Part shown: piece after piece, positions 51,715-60,461 of the stretch
Numbering within the stretch: the stretch's first letter is position 1
How the letters are laid out: each line of letters starts with the position of its first letter
Assembly: GCF_000271845.1 (NCBI RefSeq)
Contig: NZ_JH719393.1
Coordinates: 1,332,442-1,396,441 of the forward strand
Direction of reading: 5' to 3'
Source: Rhizobium leguminosarum bv. trifolii WSM2297
Lineage (GTDB): Bacteria; Pseudomonadota; Alphaproteobacteria; Rhizobiales; Rhizobiaceae
Length of the DNA: 64,000 nt
Translations under genes and position numbers: made by a program
Notes under the pieces: generated by a model
The model's input: only the letters and a program-made list of their open reading frames with translations
What the model was told of the DNA's origin: nothing
Databases searched by the model: none

Positions 51715-52809
51715 TCAACGGCTGTAGACCGCCGATATCGCTTCGGCAGCAGCGGCGATATCGCAGGGATGGCCGGCCTGCCTGAGGGCCGCGCCATAGG
51801 CCACGACATTCGAGAGCACCGTCTGGAATGAGGCGCGAGGGCCGGTATGGTTCAGCCGCACGAGGCGGGCCGGCGCGGTTCCCACGCCTTCGGTCAACTC
51901 CACGCCCAGCCGCCCCGCGGCTGCGATCAGCGCATCGGGCGTCAACGCCTCCGGCACCGGCACCGCCGTCACCAGGTTCGACGCCTTTGCTGCGGGCACC
52001 CAGGCTGCGGCGCCGAGTGCGGTTAGCCCCGCTTGTGTCGCCGATGCCGCCAGCGCATGGCGGGCGACGACGTTCTCCATGCCTTCGGCCTTGATGCGGT
52101 CGAGTGCGGCTTCCAGTGCGAAGAATTCCAGCGGTGCCGGCGTTCCCGGCAGGCTGCGCCGGCCACCGTCGACCCATGACTTCAGATCGGCCAGCGACAA
52201 GATCGAATCGCGCGGTGCGCCGTCGTGCAGGATCAGATCCCAGGCTCGGCCGCTCACCGAGAGCGCGGAAACACCGGCCGGACCGCCGAGCGCTTTCTGC
52301 GGGCCGATCACCGCGATGTCGATGCCGAGTTCGTCGACATCGACCTCATGTCCGCCGACGGAGGCAACGGCATCGACGACCGTGACGATGCCGCGGGCGC
52401 GGGCAAGCGCCAGGATCTCGGGCAGGGGGTTGAGAATACCGCTCGCCGATTCCGCGTGAACCAGAGCGAGAACATCGACCCCGGGAGCCGCGTCGAGCGC
52501 CCGGGCGACGGCCTCGATCTCGACCGGCAGGCCCGGTTCGGCGACGACATCCGCGACCTCAGCACCACTCCGCCGCAGCCATCGCCCGAACCAGCCGCCA
52601 TAAGGGCTGGTGACGATGTTGAGAGCGGAAAGGCCGGGCCGCGCGAGGCTGGCCGCCACCGCCTCCAGCGCCACCACCGCCTCGGCCTGCACCAGCAATA
52701 TGTCGTCGCGACTGTGCAATATGGCGCCGATTCTGTCGGCAAGGACAGCGTAGCGCTCCGCGGGATAAGAGGACACGCCGACCAGGGGATTCCAACCAGG
52801 TTCGAACAT
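51715..52809 (-). CDS. Class V aminotransferase (PLP-dependent)
   Basis: A 364-residue fold-type I enzyme. The PLP lysine is K172 in IGPQKALGGPAGV, and D146 in VVDAVAS pairs with the pyridine nitrogen. SASGILNPL and TSPYGGWFGRW fit the alanine-glyoxylate/pyridoxamine-pyruvate aminotransferase group. It follows the dipeptide-type importer genes by 11 bp on the same strand and probably processes an imported amino compound. AGGAGGTACC precedes the ATG. Confidence 0.82.
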   Translation of the reverse strand: MFEPGWNPLVGVSSYPAERYAVLADRIGAILHSRDDILLVQAEAVVALEAVAASLARPGLSALNIVTSPYGGWFGRWLRRSGAEVADVVAEPGLPVEIEAVARALDAAPGVDVLALVHAESASGILNPLPEILALARARGIVTVVDAVASVGGHEVDVDELGIDIAVIGPQKALGGPAGVSALSVSGRAWDLILHDGAPRDSILSLADLKSWVDGGRRSLPGTPAPLEFFALEAALDRIKAEGMENVVARHALAASATQAGLTALGAAAWVPAAKASNLVTAVPVPEALTPDALIAAAGRLGVELTEGVGTAPARLVRLNHTGPRASFQTVLSNVVAYGAALRQAGHPCDIAAAAEAISAVYSR

Positions 52810-52820
52810 GGGTACCTCCT

Positions 52821-53603
52821 TCAGGACGGATCGGTCACGAGACGGGGGACGGCTGCAACAAGGGCACGGCCGGCCTCTGATTGTGGCGCGGCAACAAGTG
52901 ACGCTGCCGGGCCGGTCTCGACAATCCGCCCGCCATCTATGACGGCGACACGGTGGGAGACGGCGCGGACCACGGCAAGATCGTGGGAAATGAACAGACA
53001 GGCAATGCCTTGTTGCTTCTGCAGGTCGACCAGAAGTTCGAGGATCCTGCCGCGCACGGTGACGTCGAGCGCCGAGACCGCCTCGTCGAGAACCAGCAGC
53101 GACGGCCGTGTGGCAATCGCCCGGGCAATCGCCACACGCTGGCGCTGGCCGCCGGAAAGCGAACGCACCGGCCGCCCGGCATAATCGACAGGCAGGCCGA
53201 CACGTTCGAGAAGCATCGCGATCTCGCCGGCGCGCCGGTCTTGCGAAACGACGCCGTGGATGCGCAGCGGATCATCGAGCACCGAACCGACATTCGCCAG
53301 CGGGTTGAAGGCGGCCAGCGGATCCTGGAACACCATTTGCATGCGCGCCCGTTTGCGGCGCAGAGCTGCGGCGTTCAGCGTTAGCCAATCCTCTCCCTCG
53401 AAACGGATTGCGCCGGCATCACAGGAGAGAAGCCGCAGCAGGATGCGTGACAGGGTCGATTTCCCGCTGCCGGAGGCACCGACCAGACCGAGCGTTTCCC
53501 CGGCTGCGATCGTCAGCGAAACATTGTCGAGAGCGGCGACCCGGCGGCCCGCCGAAGTAAACCCTTTCGAGATGTTCTCGATGGAAAGCAGCGTAGGCTT
53601 CAT
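52821..53603 (-). CDS. Peptide-type ABC transporter ATP-binding protein (DppF/OppF-like)
   Basis: A 260-residue ATPase with Walker A GASGSGKST, Q-loop MVFQDPLAAFNPL, signature LSGGQRQRVAIARAI, Walker B LLVLDEAVSALD and switch FISHDLAVV. It is short for an OppF protein, lacking the full C-terminal oligopeptide-transporter extension that carries an Fe-S-like motif in some members. It overlaps the upstream DppD-like gene by four bases. Confidence 0.9.
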   Translation of the reverse strand: MKPTLLSIENISKGFTSAGRRVAALDNVSLTIAAGETLGLVGASGSGKSTLSRILLRLLSCDAGAIRFEGEDWLTLNAAALRRKRARMQMVFQDPLAAFNPLANVGSVLDDPLRIHGVVSQDRRAGEIAMLLERVGLPVDYAGRPVRSLSGGQRQRVAIARAIATRPSLLVLDEAVSALDVTVRGRILELLVDLQKQQGIACLFISHDLAVVRAVSHRVAVIDGGRIVETGPAASLVAAPQSEAGRALVAAVPRLVTDPS

Positions 53604-54394
53604 GACGTCACCTCTGCGATCAGCGGCGGTGTCGAAAGGTCGCGATGGCTGGCGATGAGAGCTGAAGTATAGCCGCTTTGGGGCGCCGAAAGCACCGAAC
53701 GAACTGGGCCTGCCTCGACAAGCCTCGCCTCGCGGAAGACGGCGATGCGGTCGACGAAGCCGGAGGCGAGCGCGATGTCGTGGGTGATGAAGAGCAGCGT
53801 CATGCCATCCTCGCGCACCAGCCCATCGAGCAGGCGGACGATCTCGGCCTGGACGACGACGTCGAGGGCGCTGGTCGCCTCGTCGGCAATCAGCAGCGCA
53901 GGCCTTGCGGCAATGGCCGCCGCGATCGCCACGCGCTGGCGCTGGCCGCCGGAAAGTTGGTGCGGAAAGGCCCGCATCGTCTGGTCAGGCTGCGGTATCC
54001 GCACGCGTTCGAGCAATTCCTCGGCCCTGATATAGGCCTGTCTCCAGCTGAGACCGAGATGGCGCCTGGCGCCCTCAGCAATCTGCTCGCCGATCGTCAG
54101 GACGGGATTGAGGCTGGAGCCGGGATCCTGGAAGACGAAGCCGAAATCGCGGCCCGGCCGGGGCGGATGGCCGAGGGCGGGCCAGAGCATCTCGCCGCCG
54201 ACTTTCGTTCCCTCAGGCAACAGGCCGGCGAGCGCCCGGGCGAGCGTACTCTTGCCGGAGCCGCTTTCGCCGATGATCGCCAACCTTTCGCCGGCGGCAA
54301 TGTCGAGATCGATACGATCAAGCGCCGTCCCATTGTCCCTGCCACGCCCATAGGTGACCGAAAGCTGCCGGAGGCTGCAGAAGATGCCGCTCAT
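53600..54394 (-). CDS. Peptide-type ABC transporter ATP-binding protein (DppD/OppD-like)
   Basis: A 264-residue ATPase with Walker A GESGSGKST, Q-loop FVFQDPGSSLNPV, signature LSGGQRQRVAIAAAI, Walker B LLIADEATSALD and FITHDIALA. It has the same reduced length as its partner. It forms the heterodimeric motor of the importer with the downstream gene. It overlaps both neighbours by four bases. Confidence 0.9.
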   Translation of the reverse strand: MSGIFCSLRQLSVTYGRGRDNGTALDRIDLDIAAGERLAIIGESGSGKSTLARALAGLLPEGTKVGGEMLWPALGHPPRPGRDFGFVFQDPGSSLNPVLTIGEQIAEGARRHLGLSWRQAYIRAEELLERVRIPQPDQTMRAFPHQLSGGQRQRVAIAAAIAARPALLIADEATSALDVVVQAEIVRLLDGLVREDGMTLLFITHDIALASGFVDRIAVFREARLVEAGPVRSVLSAPQSGYTSALIASHRDLSTPPLIAEVTS

Positions 54395-55224
54395 GCCGCC
54401 CTCACGCCGTTATCACCAAGCGCCTTGCCGAGACCTTCGCTGAAGAGATGGACGCCGAGCACGGTTATGGCGAGCGCTGTACCCGGTATGACGGAGAGAT
54501 AGGAGGCCGAACGCAGCACGCTGCGTCCTTCGGCGATCATCGACCCCCAGGTGGCGATGTTGGGATTGCCGAGGCCAAGAAAGGAAAGCGCCGCCTCCGT
54601 GAGGATCGCGCCGGCGACGATAGTGGCCGAAAGCGCCAGCACCGGCGGCAGCGCATTCGGCAGGATTTCCCGGAAAGCGATCTCCACGGGATGCATGCCG
54701 ATCACCCGTGCCGCGGCGACGTAATCCTGTTCGCGGATCGCAAGCACCTGCGCCCGCGTCAGTCGCGCCGGATCGGCCCAGGTGCCGAGCGCGATGGCAA
54801 GCACGACGACAGGCGTCGAGACGCCGATGGTGCTGACGAAGGCGAGGGCAAGCAGGAAGCCAGGTACGATCTGGAAGGCGTCAACCACGCGCATCAACGC
54901 CTCGTCGACTAACCCACCGGCAAAACCGGCCGCCATGCCGACACAGACGCCGAGGATCATCGCCGCAAAGGCCGCCGCGATGCCGACGGCAAGCGACGTG
55001 CGCGCACCGTAAATCAGGCCGGCAAGCACGTCGCGACCCAAGCGATCCGTGCCGAGCGGAAAGGCCGGATCGGTGAATGGCGGCAGCAGCGCCCGGCCGG
55101 CAATCCGCAGCGGATCGCCCGGCAAAATGATGGGAGCAAAAAGCCCGGCTAAAAGCAGAATGACAAGGATCGCGAGCCCGATCATGCCTTCCCACGTGCT
55201 GAGGAGGCCCCGGAGACGGCTCAT
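54391..55224 (-). CDS. Peptide-type ABC transporter permease (DppC-like)
   Basis: A 277-residue permease with five to six spans. HPFGTDRLGRD-like FPLGTDRLGRDVLAGLIYGARTSLAVG is the DppC/OppC motif, and the EAA loop is DYVAAARVIGMHPVEIAFREILPNALPPVLAL. ATGA overlaps join it to the genes on both sides. It makes the channel with the DppB-like protein. Confidence 0.92.
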   Translation of the reverse strand: MSRLRGLLSTWEGMIGLAILVILLLAGLFAPIILPGDPLRIAGRALLPPFTDPAFPLGTDRLGRDVLAGLIYGARTSLAVGIAAAFAAMILGVCVGMAAGFAGGLVDEALMRVVDAFQIVPGFLLALAFVSTIGVSTPVVVLAIALGTWADPARLTRAQVLAIREQDYVAAARVIGMHPVEIAFREILPNALPPVLALSATIVAGAILTEAALSFLGLGNPNIATWGSMIAEGRSVLRSASYLSVIPGTALAITVLGVHLFSEGLGKALGDNGVRAA

Positions 55225-56210
55225 GCGCCGCCCTCCGAAGCGCCGATGCGTGGGTCGAGCGCGGCATAGACAAGATCGACGAGGAAGTTGACCGCAATGA
55301 CGAGGACGGCGCTGGTGAGGATAATGCCCATCAGCAGCGGCGCGTCGCGGCCGTTGACCGCTTCCTGCGCCAGCCGCCCAAAACCCGGGATCGCAAAGAC
55401 GCTCTCGATCACCACGCTGCCGCCGAGCATGGCAGCCGATTGCAGCCCGAGCATGGTGACGAGCGGCAGCAGCGCATTGCGGGCGACATGGCGCAGCACA
55501 ATCCGGCTGCGCGACAGGCCTTTGGCGCGGGCGAAGAGCACGAAATCGAGTTTCCAGGCCTCGGCCATGCCGGCGCGCATCACCCGTAGGAACAGAGCGA
55601 GATAAATCAGGGCAAGCGCGCCGACCGGCAGCACCAGATGATCTGATATGTCGAGGACGCGGAAAAATCCTGTCTTGCCCGACGCGATCGTCTCGATGCC
55701 GGCGATCGGAAACCAGCGCAGCTTGACCGAAAAGGCGATGCTCAGAACCAGGCCGAGCCAGAAGCTCGGAATGGCGTAAACAACAAGCGAACCGATCGAC
55801 AGCAGCCGGTCCCGCAGGCTGCCTGGCCGTGCACCGGCAAGGATGCCGAGCGCCGAGCCGAGGCCGAAAGAGAGTGCCGTCGCGCTGCCCATAAACAGCA
55901 GCGTATTGGGCAGACGCTCGGCGATCAGCGCGCCGACCGGCCGGCCAAAGGCGACCGACCAGCCGAGATCGAGCCGCGCCAGCGAGGAAAGATAGAGCCA
56001 GAGCCGCGCCAGCACGGATCGATCGAGACCGTAGCTCTCGCGCAGCGACTGCCTGAGGGCTGCATCGCCGCCGCCGATCGAGCCGAGATAGGCGTCGACG
56101 GCATCGCCGGAGGCGGTTTCAAGCAGGAAAAAGGTGAAGATCACCACAATCAGCAGCACCGGAATGCTGCTGATCGCCCTACGCCTCAGGAGGATGATTG
56201 CACGTTTCAC
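55221..56210 (-). CDS. Peptide-type ABC transporter permease (DppB-like)
   Basis: A 329-residue permease. The N-terminal span region RRAISSIPVLLIVVIFTFFLLETASGDAVDAYLG and the ESYGLDRSVLARLWLYLSSLARLDLGWSVAFGRPV segment are DppB features. The EAA loop is DFVLFARAKGLSRSRIVLRHVARNALLPLVTML. It lies 40 bp downstream of the binding-protein gene and overlaps the DppC-like gene. Dipeptides, nickel complexes, sugars or glutathione-like substrates are all known for the family. Confidence 0.92.
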   Translation of the reverse strand: MKRAIILLRRRAISSIPVLLIVVIFTFFLLETASGDAVDAYLGSIGGGDAALRQSLRESYGLDRSVLARLWLYLSSLARLDLGWSVAFGRPVGALIAERLPNTLLFMGSATALSFGLGSALGILAGARPGSLRDRLLSIGSLVVYAIPSFWLGLVLSIAFSVKLRWFPIAGIETIASGKTGFFRVLDISDHLVLPVGALALIYLALFLRVMRAGMAEAWKLDFVLFARAKGLSRSRIVLRHVARNALLPLVTMLGLQSAAMLGGSVVIESVFAIPGFGRLAQEAVNGRDAPLLMGIILTSAVLVIAVNFLVDLVYAALDPRIGASEGGA

Positions 56211-56250
56211 GCCGGACAGGGCCTCTGGAAGAGAATTGCCGCCGATCCTA

Positions 56251-57861
56251 TCACGACTGCAGCGCGGTATCGCCCCAGTTCGAGACGGCCCAGCGCGGGT
56301 TGTTCGAGACGTTGAGGACCGTATCGCGGGCGACGGTAATGAAGCCCCATTCCGCGACGTTGATCAGCGGCAGATCGGCGACGACGAGCTGCTGGAACTT
56401 GCGGTAGAGATCGGTGCGCGCCGTCGTGTCGACGGTCTCGGAGGCCTGCAGGATGATCTTGTCGAGCTCCGGATTGACGTAGCCGCCCTGGTTGGAGAAG
56501 GGCACACCATCCGGTGTGCCGGATCGAACGAGAATGGTGGTGGAGATCGCCGGATCGCCGCGGAATACCGGCGGACCGACGGCAAGGTCGAAGTCGTGGT
56601 CGGTATAAACAGCCTTCTGGTGGGCGGCCGCATCGGCATTGACGATCTCCGCATCGATGCCGATCACCGCAAGCGCCTGGCGGAGGTAATCGCCGAACTG
56701 GCGGGTCTCGTTGAAATAGGGCGCGGGGCGAAGCTTCAGCTTGAAGCGGTTGCCGTCCGGGCCTTTGATGTAGCCGGCCTTATCGAGAATATCGTTGGCG
56801 GCGGCGGGGTTAAAGTCATAGGCCGCAACATCGGATGTATAGAACTCCTGCGAATTCTTCGGCACCGGTCCGGTCGAGGCGGTGGCGTAACCAAGGAAGA
56901 TCGTGTTGACCACGAATTTCTTGTCGATCGCCTGCGCGATCGCCTGCCGGACCCTGAGGTCGGAGAGCTCCTTGCGGCGATGATTGATCTCGACGACGAG
57001 CTGATAGGTCAAGGCCTCGTAACCCTTCGAAATCACCTTGATGCCATCGACCTTGGAGATGCGGTCGAGATCGGCAAGCGGAACTGCCGAGAAAGCGGCA
57101 AGCTGGATTTCGTCGGCTTCGAGTGCGGCACCCGCCGACGCGCGGTCGGGCAGCACGCGAAAGACGATCTCATCGAGCTTCGGCTGTTCCTTGTCCCAGT
57201 AAGTCTCATTGCGCGCCAGCCGGTAATATTCGCCGGGTTTGTATTCGGCGAAGGTGAAGGGGCCGGTACCGATGAGCGTGTTGTTGGCCGGATTGGTGGC
57301 GATATCGCTGCCGTCGAAGATGTGTTTGGCGACGACGCTGGTCACGACCGGCAGCGCATTACGGATCAGCTGGAACGGCGTCGGCTTGGAGAAGCGGAAG
57401 ACGGCGGTGTAATCGTCAGGGGTATCAACGGCTTCGAGATTGGCGAAAACCAGGCGGCCGAGATTCTGTAGCGGTTTCCAGATATGGAGCGCGGAAAAAG
57501 CGACATCAACCGAGGTAAACGGCTTGCCGTCGTGCCAGGTCACGCCGTCGCGCAGCTTGAAGGTGACGGAGAGGCCATCGGCCGAGCCCTCCCAGGAGGT
57601 GGCGAGACGCGGCACAAGCCCGTCCTTGCCCTCGAATGAGGCTTCCGCCAGAGGCTCGATCACCTTGCTGGCGATGAAGAAGACGCCGTTTGAAGCGACG
57701 ATGGCAGGATTGAGGTTCTTCGGCTCGGAATCTGCCGCGACGATCAGCCTCCCGCCCTTCGGTGCATCCTGTGCCAGCACCTGCCGGGCGAGCGCCGTCG
57801 AGGCAAGCAGCAGGGCCGTGCTCTTCATCAGCGTGCGCCGCGAGATAGATGGTACGGTCAT
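56251..57861 (-). CDS. Peptide-type ABC transporter substrate-binding protein, Tat signal
   Basis: A 536-residue family-5 binding protein. The N-terminus SRRTLMKSTALLLASTALARQVLA is a twin-arginine signal (SRRTLMK). The mature part begins with GGRLIVAADSEPKNLNPAIV, and SATSWEGSADGLSVTFKLRDGVTWHDGKPFTSVDV is the usual family-5 motif. The ATG at 57861 follows AGGAGGGG; upstream in-frame codons are not needed. Tat export suggests folding before export. It feeds the DppBCDF-like importer that follows and lies 123 bp after a flavin monooxygenase gene on the same strand. Confidence 0.9.
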   Translation of the reverse strand: MTVPSISRRTLMKSTALLLASTALARQVLAQDAPKGGRLIVAADSEPKNLNPAIVASNGVFFIASKVIEPLAEASFEGKDGLVPRLATSWEGSADGLSVTFKLRDGVTWHDGKPFTSVDVAFSALHIWKPLQNLGRLVFANLEAVDTPDDYTAVFRFSKPTPFQLIRNALPVVTSVVAKHIFDGSDIATNPANNTLIGTGPFTFAEYKPGEYYRLARNETYWDKEQPKLDEIVFRVLPDRASAGAALEADEIQLAAFSAVPLADLDRISKVDGIKVISKGYEALTYQLVVEINHRRKELSDLRVRQAIAQAIDKKFVVNTIFLGYATASTGPVPKNSQEFYTSDVAAYDFNPAAANDILDKAGYIKGPDGNRFKLKLRPAPYFNETRQFGDYLRQALAVIGIDAEIVNADAAAHQKAVYTDHDFDLAVGPPVFRGDPAISTTILVRSGTPDGVPFSNQGGYVNPELDKIILQASETVDTTARTDLYRKFQQLVVADLPLINVAEWGFITVARDTVLNVSNNPRWAVSNWGDTALQS

Positions 57862-57984
57862 GACCCCTCCTGGTCGGTGAAATGCCAAGCGCCCGTATTC
57901 AGAACGAACCGGCGAATGTCATAGAAACTAAATTCGAATGGTGGGCTGGGCGAGATGTTTTTTTGTCACCCAGCCATTATTCAC

Positions 57985-59382
57985 TCAGCCATTGGCCGCG
58001 AAACGTGCGGGCTCCTTAAAGAGATCGCGATAGGTCGCACCCGGATGCGGAGCAACGAGCCGCGGTCCGTGACCCCCAAGCTTTTCCCGCAGCGTTCCCT
58101 TTGTATAGTCGGTTTTGTAGACGCCGCGCTTCTGCAGTTCCGGCACCAACAGATCGACGGCATCCTCGAAACTTTCGGGCGTCACGGCATAAGCGAGGTT
58201 GAAGCCGTCGACGTCGGTATCCTCGACCCATTCCTGCATCAGATCGGCAACAGTCTGCGGCGAGCCGACGAAAACGGGGCCGAAGCCGCCGACCCCGACC
58301 CAGTCGGCCATTTCGCGCACCGTCCATTCCTTGGTGGGATCGATTGTCGTGAAGGTCTCGACCGCTGATTGCACCGCATTGGTATGGCGGTGGCGCAGCA
58401 CCTCGTCCGGCTCAAACTGGCCAAAATCGATGCCGGTCCAGCCGGAAATCAGCGTCAGCGCACCTTCGAAGGAGGCGTATTTGCGGTATTCGTTGAATTT
58501 CTGCTGCGCCTCGGCATCCGTCTCGCCGAGAACGACGGTCTGCAGATTGAAGGCGAGTATTTCGCGTGGGTTGCGGCCGACGCGTTCGGCCGCCTCGCGG
58601 ACATTGGCGACATAGCGCTTCAACACGGGTTTCGACGGCGACGCCACGAAGATGCATTCGGCATGGGCGCCGGCGAAATCCTTGCCGCGGCTGGAGGCGC
58701 CGGCTTGGTAGAGCACGGGCGTACGCTGTGGCGAAGGCTCGCTTAGGTGAATGCCGGGCACGTTGAAGTGCTTGCCGGAATGGCCGATCGGGTGGACCTT
58801 GTCAGGGTGGGTGAAAATGCCGGTCTCGCGGTCGCGGACAACCGCACCGTCCTCCCAGCTTCCCTCCCAGAGCTTGTAGCAGACCTCCAGATATTCCTCG
58901 GCGAGGTCGTAGCGATCGTCATGCTTTGTCTGCGCGGGCTGGCCGATATTGAGCGCGCCGCTATTGAGATAGGAGGTGACGATATTCCAGCCGACGCGCC
59001 CCTTGGTCAGGTGGTCGAGCGTCGAGATCCGGCGGGCAAATGTGTAGGGATGCTCGAAGGAGAGCGAGGCCGTCAGGCCGAAGCCGAGGTGCTCGGTCGC
59101 ATATGCCATGGTCGGGATGAGCTGCAGCGGATCGTTGACCGGCACCTGCGCTGAATGGCGAAGGGCCGCATCGACATTGCCGTTCAGCACATCGTAGACG
59201 CCGAGCACGTCGGCGATGAACAGCCCGTCGAACTTGCCGCGCTCCAGGGTCTTTGCCAGATGCACCCAGTAATCGAGGTCCTTGTAGGTCCAGGACTTGT
59301 CGCGCGGATGCCGCCAGAGCCCCGGCGACTGGTGTCCGACGCAATTCATGTCGAAGGCGTTCAGCCTGATTTGGCGGGTCAT
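57985..59382 (-). CDS. LLM-class flavin-dependent monooxygenase (NtaA/SnaA/DszA family)
   Basis: A 465-residue luciferase-like enzyme, a paralogue of the one at 17367-18725. Shared segments are AFDMNCVGHQSPGLWRHP, RISTLDHLTKGRVGWNIVTSYL, EYLEVCYKLWEGSWEDGAV and HLSEPSPQRTPVLYQAGASSRG. It needs FMNH2 supplied by a reductase; none is encoded beside it, while an MsuE-type reductase is at 13912. It lies 17 bp after a ribose-type permease gene on the same strand, so transport and oxygenation of one compound are probably linked. The substrate is unknown. Confidence 0.88.
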   Translation of the reverse strand: MTRQIRLNAFDMNCVGHQSPGLWRHPRDKSWTYKDLDYWVHLAKTLERGKFDGLFIADVLGVYDVLNGNVDAALRHSAQVPVNDPLQLIPTMAYATEHLGFGLTASLSFEHPYTFARRISTLDHLTKGRVGWNIVTSYLNSGALNIGQPAQTKHDDRYDLAEEYLEVCYKLWEGSWEDGAVVRDRETGIFTHPDKVHPIGHSGKHFNVPGIHLSEPSPQRTPVLYQAGASSRGKDFAGAHAECIFVASPSKPVLKRYVANVREAAERVGRNPREILAFNLQTVVLGETDAEAQQKFNEYRKYASFEGALTLISGWTGIDFGQFEPDEVLRHRHTNAVQSAVETFTTIDPTKEWTVREMADWVGVGGFGPVFVGSPQTVADLMQEWVEDTDVDGFNLAYAVTPESFEDAVDLLVPELQKRGVYKTDYTKGTLREKLGGHGPRLVAPHPGATYRDLFKEPARFAANG

Positions 59383-59399
59383 GTCTTTCTTCCTTGGGA

Positions 59400-60461
59400 T
59401 TAGGGATTGCTGCGGCCGAGGCCATAGGTCAGCGCCAAGGCCCCGACGAGCACGGCGCCCTTGACGAAATCCTGGGTGTAATAAGGGGCGTTCAGCATGG
59501 TGAGGCCGTTCAGCAGAACGCCGACGAAGACGGCGCCGGCAATGGTGCCGAGTACGTTCGGACGCCTGAGGTTGAAGACGGCAAAGCCGATCAGCGCGGC
59601 GGCAACTGAATCCATCAGCAGCGAGCCGCCAGAGGAAATGTCGCCACGCCCGACGCGGGCGGCAATGACGATGCCGCCGATAGACGCCAGCGTGCCCGAC
59701 AGGACATAGGCAAGAGTCTTCAGCCTGACTGTCGAAGCTCCGGCGAGCCGGGTGGCGACCTCGTTGCCGCCTGTCGCAAACAGCAGCCGGCCGATGCGGG
59801 TACGTTCGGTGAGCACGAAGAGCACGACGGCGACCGTCACCATCAGCACCACGGAAACCGGCAGGGTGCCGAAGATGCTGTAACGGCCGATCAGCAGAAA
59901 GGCCGGGTCGTAGGCGCCGGTCGCCTTCGAGCCGTCAGGCAGAGTGAGGCCTGATGAAATCGACCGACCGGCTGTGGGTATCAGTTGCAGGCCGGAAAGC
60001 AAAAACATCATCGCCAGCGTCGCCAGCAGATCCGGCACCTTCAGGCGCACGATCAGAAAGGCGTTGACGAGACCGACCAGCGCGCCGAAGGCGAGCACCA
60101 GCGGCACCGTCGCATAGGCGTCGAGCCCCCAGACGATCATCGCATAACTGGCAGCCATCACGCTCGATGCGGCGACGGCACCGATCGACAGGTCGAACCC
60201 TCCGACGGCAAGCGTGACTGTGACGCCGGCGCCGAGAATCGCCACGACCGACACCGCCTGCAGGATGCTCATCAGATTGGCGATATTGATGAAGGCGGGC
60301 TCGGCGATGGTGAAGCCGACCGCGAGAGTGGCAAGCAGGATGAACACCGCGCCGGCCCGCAGAAACGCACCAAGGGCGGCAAGGTAGCCGCTAGCGGCTT
60401 GCGGTGCTGCCTTCGGCCGGGCGCTTGCCTGCGGCAGAGTGTCGTCGTCGATCGTCGTCAT
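59400..60461 (-). CDS. Ribose-type ABC transporter permease
   Basis: A 353-residue permease with about ten spans. GVTVTLAVGGFDLSIGAVAASSVMAASYAM and TRIGRLLFATGGNEVATRLAGASTVRLKTLAYVLSGTLASIGGIVIAARVG are the RbsC-like motifs, as is GGSLLMDSVAAALIGFAVF. The ATG at 60461 overlaps the end of the ATPase gene by four bases; the frame stays open further but there is overlapping coding. It works with the adjacent ATPase and the binding protein at 62180. Confidence 0.9.
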   Translation of the reverse strand: MTTIDDDTLPQASARPKAAPQAASGYLAALGAFLRAGAVFILLATLAVGFTIAEPAFINIANLMSILQAVSVVAILGAGVTVTLAVGGFDLSIGAVAASSVMAASYAMIVWGLDAYATVPLVLAFGALVGLVNAFLIVRLKVPDLLATLAMMFLLSGLQLIPTAGRSISSGLTLPDGSKATGAYDPAFLLIGRYSIFGTLPVSVVLMVTVAVVLFVLTERTRIGRLLFATGGNEVATRLAGASTVRLKTLAYVLSGTLASIGGIVIAARVGRGDISSGGSLLMDSVAAALIGFAVFNLRRPNVLGTIAGAVFVGVLLNGLTMLNAPYYTQDFVKGAVLVGALALTYGLGRSNP